Positions 55,941 through 64,000 of a stretch of 64,000 nt of DNA are shown piece after piece. A model generated the notes under the pieces. It did no database searches. It worked only from the letters and a program-made list of their open reading frames with translations, and had not been told where the DNA came from. Made by a program: the position numbers and the translations under genes. The DNA comes from an uncultured Prevotellaceae bacterium (GTDB lineage: Bacteria > Bacteroidota > Bacteroidia > Bacteroidales > Muribaculaceae). The DNA lies in NCBI GenBank assembly GCA_905207705.1, contig CAJLMA010000002.1:421648-485647 (forward strand). The letters run 5' to 3'. How positions within the stretch are numbered: position 1 is the first letter of the stretch; every line of letters starts with the position of its first letter.

Positions 55941-56097
55941 GAACTTACGCTGGCTAATATATGAATTTATTTCCAATAAAAGAAATAAATTCATATATTT
56001 CTACGCAATCATGATAAAAATGTTTCCAATTATTTTGATTCGTCCCATTTGTCCAAAGATTACACACTGATTATCAAAGACATGCAAGCCACAATCT
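55941..56097. other. Predicted invertible DNA segment
   Basis: 157 bases between the two inverted repeats, a size typical of phase-variable promoter inversions in Bacteroidales. It is AT-rich. It holds a perfect 18-base-arm hairpin (55956-55973 with 55982-55999) near the recombinase gene. Near the other end it holds two near-consensus -7 boxes on the minus strand, AATCTTTG (56054-56061) and TGTCTTTG (56075-56082). In the orientation shown these point back toward the recombinase gene; after inversion they would point at the downstream ORFs and lipoprotein. No perfect promoter exists in either direction, so promoter content is only a proposal. Confidence 0.55.
55956..55999. repeat. 18-base perfect inverted repeat (hairpin) inside the invertible segment
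   Basis: AATATATGAATTTATTTC and its exact complement are separated by eight bases. It may be a terminator for the recombinase gene or a protein-binding site. It lacks GC in the stem and has only a short T-rich tail. Confidence 0.7.
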
Positions 56098-56119
56098 GTC
56101 TCTTGCAGAGAGACAGATT
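56093..56119 (+). repeat. Right inverted repeat, predicted recombination site
   Basis: The site is itself a palindrome: arms AATCTGTCTCT and AGAGACAGATT around the centre TGCAG, as expected of a tyrosine-recombinase core site with two inverted binding arms and a short crossover region. Its core pairs with the left repeat in inverted orientation, so recombination would invert rather than excise. Confidence 0.75.
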
Positions 56120-56169
56120 TATAGCTATACCGGCAAAGCTGTAAGAGCCGGGATAAAATACTTACTATA

Positions 56170-56286
56170 ATGGAACTTATAATGGGAACTTGTAGATGTT
56201 GTGGCAAACACTGGCCTTTGGAAATCCTCAGGAAAGGGAATGGACTTTGCCCTGTATGTCAAAAAATTCATGAACGTCAAAGATAA
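56170..56286 (+). CDS. Tiny zinc-ribbon-like protein, unknown
   Basis: 38 residues: N-terminus MELIMGTCRCCGKHW, then CPVCQKIHERQR at the C-terminus. The CxCC...CxxC pattern suggests a treble-clef or ribbon zinc site. A second in-frame ATG lies at codon 5. It is the first ORF after the predicted invertible segment. Function unknown. The length is below usual gene-caller limits, but the cysteine pattern and tight spacing (11 bases) to the next ORF support it. Confidence 0.5.
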   Translation: MELIMGTCRCCGKHWPLEILRKGNGLCPVCQKIHERQR

Positions 56287-56297
56287 ACACTGCAATT

Positions 56298-56489
56298 ATG
56301 AGTAAAGGGTGCAATCATACTTACAATGAAAAAACAGGATTGGTTCATCATACTGACTATGATGATGACGGAAGACATTCTTTTGACTATGATCCGTTAA
56401 CAGGCGAAGTGACCCGTGACCATTCTATTTCAAATAAAAATCAAGACAAAAAAGTGCAATGGCCGAAATCTAATTTATGGGACGACTGA
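56298..56489 (+). CDS. Small acidic protein, unknown
   Basis: 63 residues, MSKGCNHTYNEKTG at the start and WPKSNLWDD at the end, rich in Asp, His and Asn with no membrane segment. The middle (YDDDGRHSFDYDPLTGEVTRD) faintly recalls repeats of RHS/YD type, but one copy is not enough to claim this. It follows the zinc-ribbon ORF by 11 bases, so the two are probably co-transcribed. Confidence 0.5.
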   Translation: MSKGCNHTYNEKTGLVHHTDYDDDGRHSFDYDPLTGEVTRDHSISNKNQDKKVQWPKSNLWDD

Positions 56490-56564
56490 CGTCATATTTA
56501 TTATTTTCTAATACAAATACATTTAAACTGAAGAGCCTACAGGATAAAACAGGCATGAACAGAG

Positions 56565-56726
56565 ATGGGAGTAAGTCAAATTATTCGTAACGAAAATTCT
56601 GTAACTGTAATTACAGACAAAGGACATTCTGCAACTCGCGAACAATGGTCTGGTTGGAGCGAATCAACCAACAATGAAAAGCTAGACGAAGCCATTGAAG
56701 AAGCCCTCAGCAAAGACAACGACTAA
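56565..56726 (+). CDS. Small protein, unknown
   Basis: 53 residues starting MGVSQIIRNENSVTVITDKG and ending EEALSKDND. The N-terminal half looks like a beta hairpin and the C-terminal half like an acidic helix. No domain recognised. It is third of three tiny ORFs between the invertible segment and the lipoprotein gene. Confidence 0.45.
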   Translation: MGVSQIIRNENSVTVITDKGHSATREQWSGWSESTNNEKLDEAIEEALSKDND

Positions 56727-56832
56727 AAAGTTCGGTTTTATTATTTACATCCAAACCTATTTAGGGATATTTACTGGATGTCTCTATTTATTAACTGTAT
56801 TTATCATTTAAAATTAAAACAACAAGTAACAA

Positions 56833-59800
56833 ATGCAAAAATTTTACATCTATCTCACCATATTCATTGTCGTTTCCTGTAGTAAATATGACGATAGCAT
56901 ATTAACAAATCGTGTAAACAACCTCGAAGAACGTATAGTAAAACTAGAAAAATTATGCCAACAATTAAATACGAACATCACATCATTACAAAGTATAGTA
57001 AATGCTATTACAGCCAACGATTGTATCATTGACATATCGCCAATCATAGAAAATGGAGTGGAAATAGGTTATAAGATATCATTTTCTAAAAATGAACCAA
57101 TAATTATATACCATGGGAGAAAAGGCGATAAGGGAGAAAATGGTTCCACACCGATGATAGGAGTAAAGCAAAACATTGATGGCATTTATTATTGGACCAT
57201 AAACGGTGAATGGCTAACCGATGATGCCGGCAACAAAATTTGCGCACAGGGTATGGACGGAGAAGATGGTGCCCCCGGGATGCCTGGCATGGACGGAGAA
57301 GACGGTGCCCCCGGGATGCCTGGTATGGACGGAGAAGACGGTGCCCCCGGGATGCCTGGTATGGACGGTATTACACCATTATTAAAGATTGAAAACGAAG
57401 AATGGTACATTTCTTACGATAACGGCATTACTTGGCAAAAATTAGGTAAAGCTACTGGCGAAGACGGAGACTCTATATTTAAAAGTGTTACACATGATGA
57501 TCAATTTGTATATTTTACATTGGTTGACAATACGGTCTTGGTTATCCCTTTAAATATAAATCTTGACATTACCTTCAATGCCAATGACCTCGTTGTGATG
57601 GATCCTAATTCATCACGATCTATCAGCTACACAATAACAAGTGTTAGCAACGATGTAGACATAGAAGTTTTTTCATCTTCCGACATAAAGGCTAAAGTTG
57701 TTCCAGATGATAAAACGAACCTTGCGGGTACAATCCAAATTACAACAGGAAACACAATTGATGAATATAGCAAAGTTATCGTTCTCGTTTCCAACGGAAC
57801 ACGAGTCCTAATGCGAAGCTTTTCGTTTGAAGAAACAGGGTTGGTAATAAACTCAGATAACACAATATCTGTTTTAGCCTATGGTGGGATAACAAAATTG
57901 TATTTTATCTCAAATGTTGATTGCAAAGCTATTATTCCAGAAAATGCTTCAAATTGGATAAGTTCAACACCAGAAACAAAGGCAATGACCTATAAAAATA
58001 TTTCATTGACTATTAAACCGAATGAAAATACTGAGAGACGTAGTACAGTAGTAACAGTTCAAGCATTGGATAGTCAATTATCTTTAGAGTATATAATTAT
58101 ACAGGCTGGCCGTGAGACATACGAAAATATCCCTCCTGACAATGAAATATGGTACACGGCATCAGAAGAGATTACTCCACAAAATAATTTTCCTCAAGCT
58201 TCCTATAATGCAGAAAAGAGCAGTTATGACGACAATACCGGAAGGGGCATACTTTATTTTGATAACAGCGTCACCACTATAACATATGGAGCCTTCAGAG
58301 GGTTAACTGCATTAACAGAAGTTACATTACCCACAAGCACTAAAGAAATAGGAGGAAGTGCTTTTTCCGGATGTACCAATCTTACTAAAATCATCATACC
58401 TAATAGCGTGTCCATTTTAGGCAAATATGCATTTTATAATTGTTCTAATTTGAGAACCATAGAAATTCCAAATAGTGTTTATAGGATTGAAGATGCATGT
58501 TTTTGGGATACTAATTTAGAAAGTATAACTTTCAAAGGAGAACTGCTATATATTGGTCAGGATGTATTTGGTGTAGTAAATAACATAAAAGAATTCAAAG
58601 GCAAAAATACATTAGACAGCTATTCTTTGATTGTCGCAGACACTTTAGTATCATTTGCAACCAAAAGTGAAATATCAACTTATGAGGTACCTCAAGGGAT
58701 TGTCTCTATAGGAGAATCCGCATTTAGAGGGTGTAATCTAACAAATGTATATATCCCTGAAGGCATTACATCTATCAAGAACTACGCCTTTACAGAAACA
58801 TATAGTTTAAGGAGTGTCTCTTTGCCAAATACATTAAAATATATTGGAAATTTTGTGTTTAACTATACAGGTTTGCAAACCGTATATTGCAATGCCATAA
58901 TTCCTCCTTTAATAGAAGAAAAAACATTTAATGCGTTTAATTCGACATTAAAAATATATGTACCTAATGAATCTATGGAAAGCTACAAGAATGCTGAAAA
59001 CTGGTCTTTGTACGCTGATTACATATATCCAATAAGCGATGAATCTATATATATATCAACCGATTATTCATCTGACGGCATAGTCTATACGCTACAATCT
59101 GCCACAGAGGGTAATGGCATAGATCTTGTTTTGATGGGTGACGGTTATTCTGATCGGCAGATAGCAGACAGAACCTATTATAATAAGATGAAAGAAACAT
59201 ACGACATATTATTTTCTATAGAACCATATAAAAGTTTTAAACACCTATTTAACGTTTACTATATAAATGCAATATCATCTGCTGAAGGATATAACACTAG
59301 TAGAGTTTCAGCGTTTGGAGGAGGCTTTGCAACTAGTGGCAATCGCGTACTTCCTAATCTCAATATAAATTTAGTAAAAAAATATACACTTAAAGCTGTT
59401 AACGAGGATAGAATAGACAACACAATGGCAATTGTTCTAATGAATTCAGTAAATTATACAGGTATCTGCTATCAAGAAAAGCCAAATGCCCCAGGTAACG
59501 ATTGGGGTGAGGGGTTTTCTGTTGCAGTCATTTCACCAGGTCCAGAACATGCATATTATAACCCTTATATTTATCACGAAGCCTTAGGACATGGATTTGC
59601 CAAATTAGCCGATGAATACACATATGGTAATACTAATGTCATCCCCGAAAGTTATGTTAATGAAATCAAACAGGAACAGAAAGAATATGGATGGTGGAAA
59701 AATATTGATTTTACAAATGATCCTAATACAGTAAAGTGGTCTCAATTTTTATCCGATAAACGCTATGCCAATCAAGCTATTGGTATTTATGAAGGTGGCC

Positions 59801-59979
59801 TCACATACGGTAAAGGAGTATGGCGACCTACTAGCAACAGTATCATGAATGATAACACAGGTGAATTTAATGCACCATCTCGGGAAGCTATATACTATCG
59901 TATACATAAACTAGCATACGGCAGTTCATGGCAATACGACTACGAGCAGTTCGTGGAATACGATATCATAAACCGTTAG
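56833..59979 (+). CDS. Multidomain surface lipoprotein with collagen-like, BspA leucine-rich and M64 peptidase domains
   Basis: 1048 residues. The lipobox IVVSC places the lipidated Cys at residue 16. A coiled coil (about 24-60) and a region I recall as DUF4988-like follow. This includes collagen-like Gly-x-y segments (GRKGDKGENG near 96; three GMDGEDGAPGMP units from residue 140). Beta-sandwich BACON-like domains span about 250-435, and BspA-type leucine-rich repeats about 480-715 (LTEVTLPTSTKEIGGSAFSGC, LRTIEIPNSVYRIEDACF). From about 753 comes an IgA-peptidase M64-like domain (DLVLMGDGYSD) with the zinc motif HEALGHGFAKLADEY, where His915, Glu916 and His920 lie. The gene is clearly AT-richer than the core genes around it. 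Likely surface-exposed, binding and cutting host or dietary glycoproteins; the substrate is unknown. Confidence 0.85.
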   Translation: MQKFYIYLTIFIVVSCSKYDDSILTNRVNNLEERIVKLEKLCQQLNTNITSLQSIVNAITANDCIIDISPIIENGVEIGYKISFSKNEPIIIYHGRKGDKGENGSTPMIGVKQNIDGIYYWTINGEWLTDDAGNKICAQGMDGEDGAPGMPGMDGEDGAPGMPGMDGEDGAPGMPGMDGITPLLKIENEEWYISYDNGITWQKLGKATGEDGDSIFKSVTHDDQFVYFTLVDNTVLVIPLNINLDITFNANDLVVMDPNSSRSISYTITSVSNDVDIEVFSSSDIKAKVVPDDKTNLAGTIQITTGNTIDEYSKVIVLVSNGTRVLMRSFSFEETGLVINSDNTISVLAYGGITKLYFISNVDCKAIIPENASNWISSTPETKAMTYKNISLTIKPNENTERRSTVVTVQALDSQLSLEYIIIQAGRETYENIPPDNEIWYTASEEITPQNNFPQASYNAEKSSYDDNTGRGILYFDNSVTTITYGAFRGLTALTEVTLPTSTKEIGGSAFSGCTNLTKIIIPNSVSILGKYAFYNCSNLRTIEIPNSVYRIEDACFWDTNLESITFKGELLYIGQDVFGVVNNIKEFKGKNTLDSYSLIVADTLVSFATKSEISTYEVPQGIVSIGESAFRGCNLTNVYIPEGITSIKNYAFTETYSLRSVSLPNTLKYIGNFVFNYTGLQTVYCNAIIPPLIEEKTFNAFNSTLKIYVPNESMESYKNAENWSLYADYIYPISDESIYISTDYSSDGIVYTLQSATEGNGIDLVLMGDGYSDRQIADRTYYNKMKETYDILFSIEPYKSFKHLFNVYYINAISSAEGYNTSRVSAFGGGFATSGNRVLPNLNINLVKKYTLKAVNEDRIDNTMAIVLMNSVNYTGICYQEKPNAPGNDWGEGFSVAVISPGPEHAYYNPYIYHEALGHGFAKLADEYTYGNTNVIPESYVNEIKQEQKEYGWWKNIDFTNDPNTVKWSQFLSDKRYANQAIGIYEGGLTYGKGVWRPTSNSIMNDNTGEFNAPSREAIYYRIHKLAYGSSWQYDYEQFVEYDIINR
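57250..57369 (+). repeat. 3.3 tandem copies of a 36-bp collagen-coding repeat
   Basis: Units at 57250-57285, 57286-57321 and 57322-57357 are nearly identical, with a partial fourth. Each encodes GMDGEDGAPGMP. The length is in frame, so slippage would change copy number without breaking the protein. Confidence 0.9.
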
Positions 59980-60012
59980 ACAAGAATATTTAGAAAATAT
60001 CCTAACTAAAAT

Positions 60013-60051
60013 AAATGGCATATGTAGACATACTTATCTCATATGTCATTT
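60013..60051 (+). terminator. Terminator of the lipoprotein gene
   Basis: AAATGGCATATG (60013-60024) pairs with CATATGTCATTT (60040-60051) with one G-U pair, then TTCC. Confidence 0.65.
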
Positions 60052-60365
60052 TTCCATAACAAATGATCCTGGCCACTTCTAAAAAATTATTCTAAAGCAA
60101 GATAATATGACTTTTTGTCTCGAGCCGAGCAATAGGTAACATTTGCAAAGAACAAACTTTGGATTAAAAATGAACATCACAGGACAAATTCAGAGCTTTT
60201 AATAAATATGAATTTCATCCGAATGCTGTTCAATTTATTATTCCACAATAAGCTGATATACAACATAGTACTTACTTGTCTGCAATTTTTTTTGTATGAA
60301 TACATGTTCTTGCTGTTTGTTTGTGCAGTTGCGGCGCGGGATGCTTCTTGGCGCGCGGATGCAAA
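60052..60365. other. Intergenic region between the lipoprotein gene and the rRNA operon
   Basis: About 310 bases. An open frame of 60 codons at 60208-60390 has no family resemblance and runs into the rRNA terminator. I see no other gene or RNA. Confidence 0.4.
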
Positions 60366-60417
60366 AAAAGGGAGGAGGAGGGATTCGTGAAGTTGCCTTC
60401 ATGAACCTCTCCTCCTC
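60366..60417 (-). terminator. Terminator of the rRNA operon
   Basis: A long imperfect stem built on GAGGAGGAG and CTCCTCCTC (about 60374-60392 with 60398-60416) is followed on the minus strand by CCCTTTTTTTGC. Confidence 0.8.
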
Positions 60418-60424
60418 TTCTTTA

Positions 60425-60531
60425 GGGGGGCGGCGACCTGCTCTCCCGCTTTCGCAGTACCATCGGCGCGGCGTGGCTTAACTTCTCTGTTCGGAATGGG
60501 TAGAGGTGGATCCCACGCGCTATCACCGCCT
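60425..60531 (-). rRNA. rrf: 5S ribosomal RNA
   Basis: The minus strand reads from AGGCGGTGATAGCG to GGTCGCCGCCCC and contains the conserved CCATTCCGAACAGAGAAGTT region. The length of about 107 fits. Ends are approximate. Confidence 0.9.
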
Positions 60532-60734
60532 TTGTCTTTGTTCCTTCTTCGTGCCCCGGCCGGGTCATGTCCCGCACACGGGGCCGTGTGGCCCGGAGCC
60601 ATTGACCGCACACGCGATGTCCGTCCATTTCCAAACGGGAGCTTCCTAAGAAGCGTGGGCCTCCGGCGCTCTCCGCGCCGTTGTCCTTTTTCCCGGGGAA
60701 GCGTCACGCTCTGCGGACGCTCCCCCGCGTGGAA

Positions 60735-63635
<2,901 letters not shown>

Positions 63636-63737
63636 TGCCGCCCCGTCCCTGACGGAACGGGGCCGGTCGCTCTGCGCTTCTCGTTTACTCTCGTTTTCGT
63701 TTCTTTTCGCGTGTGCATCATGTCAATGGACTCCAAG

Positions 63738-63811
63738 TGGAGAATAACGGATTCGAACCGTTGACCCTCTGCGTGCAAAGCAGATGCTCTAGCCAGCTGA
63801 GCTAATCCCCC
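63738..63811 (-). tRNA. tRNA-Ala (anticodon TGC)
   Basis: Minus strand cloverleaf begins GGGGGATTAGCTCAGCTGG, with anticodon loop TT-TGC-AC between CTGC and GCAG stems, and T arm GGTTCGAATCC. It lies in the 16S-23S spacer. Confidence 0.95.
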
Positions 63812-63949
63812 TTGGCGGCTGCGCCCGGCCGGCCCTTCCGGACCGGCCTCGCTGCCCCTATTTCGTGCTTGCAGACGGCCGACTGGCCGGGACTCCGACT
63901 TGCATCCCTGTCCGAGCCGAGATTTATCCCCAAGGAAACTTCAATCTCC

Positions 63950-64000
<51 letters not shown>

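Noticed and set aside
57250..57369. Short regular repeats resembling a small CRISPR array
   Set aside because: The units are directly tandem with no spacers, are in frame and encode collagen-like Gly-x-y peptide.
60208..60390. 60-codon ORF between the lipoprotein gene and the rRNA operon
   Set aside because: No family resemblance, no promoter or ribosome site, and it runs into the rRNA terminator hairpin.

Overview
This 64 kb window is chromosomal DNA from a member of the Bacteroidota, most likely order Bacteroidales and plausibly a gut lineage near Muribaculaceae. The evidence is the gene families (DUF4492-cydA-cydB, DUF4494, DUF4954, DUF3109, bifunctional hisB, a GH3/serine-hydrolase fusion), the type B L31 protein, and many copies of the Bacteroidetes promoter (-33 TTTG, spacer 18-21, -7 TAnnTTTG). 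Family-level placement is inference, because only about 50 bases of 16S rRNA are present.

Layout. 1-9.1 kb: cysK (cut by the window edge), dnaB, ispE, grpE-dnaJ, a DUF4954 beta-helix protein and a secreted C1 peptidase. 9.3-15.3 kb: a lipid kinase followed by a glycogen/alpha-glucan cluster (debranching enzyme, GT-B glycosyltransferase, GH57 enzyme). 15.5-22.1 kb: rpmE2, a biotin-dependent carboxyltransferase, a CpsB-type phosphatase, PBP1a and a YigZ protein. 22.2-27.5 kb: a small exported protein, the DUF4492-cydA-cydB oxidase operon, and an exported protein with DUF7477-like repeats and six CxxCxGxG knuckles. 27.6-34 kb: DUF4494, YggS, a FucP-like transporter, transketolase and an OmpA-family protein. 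34.1-42.3 kb: an orphan LytTR regulator, an ATPase-DUF4435 fusion, and the hisGDCB operon. The his operon has a leader that reads as a complete histidine attenuator: promoter, 33-residue peptide containing HHLHH, and a terminator before hisG. 42.4-54.6 kb: a probable small RNA, gdhA, a GH3 fusion, a 5'-nucleotidase-like enzyme, gpmI, DUF3109, rplS, nagA, a cytidylate-kinase-like protein and a VOC protein.

54.7-60 kb is the accessory part. A tyrosine recombinase gene is followed at once by two 21-bp inverted repeats (20/21 identical) flanking 157 bp. Next come three tiny unknown ORFs and a 1048-residue lipoprotein with a coiled coil, collagen-like repeats, BspA-type leucine-rich repeats and an M64-type zinc peptidase. 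This has the layout of a phase-variable surface-protein locus switched by DNA inversion, and it is the best candidate here for an undescribed system. 60.4-64 kb is an rRNA operon on the minus strand (16S 3' end, tRNA-Ala, 23S, 5S).

Operons are mostly short and separated by clear hairpin terminators, several of them shared by convergent genes. No CRISPR array, insertion sequence or intact prophage was seen.
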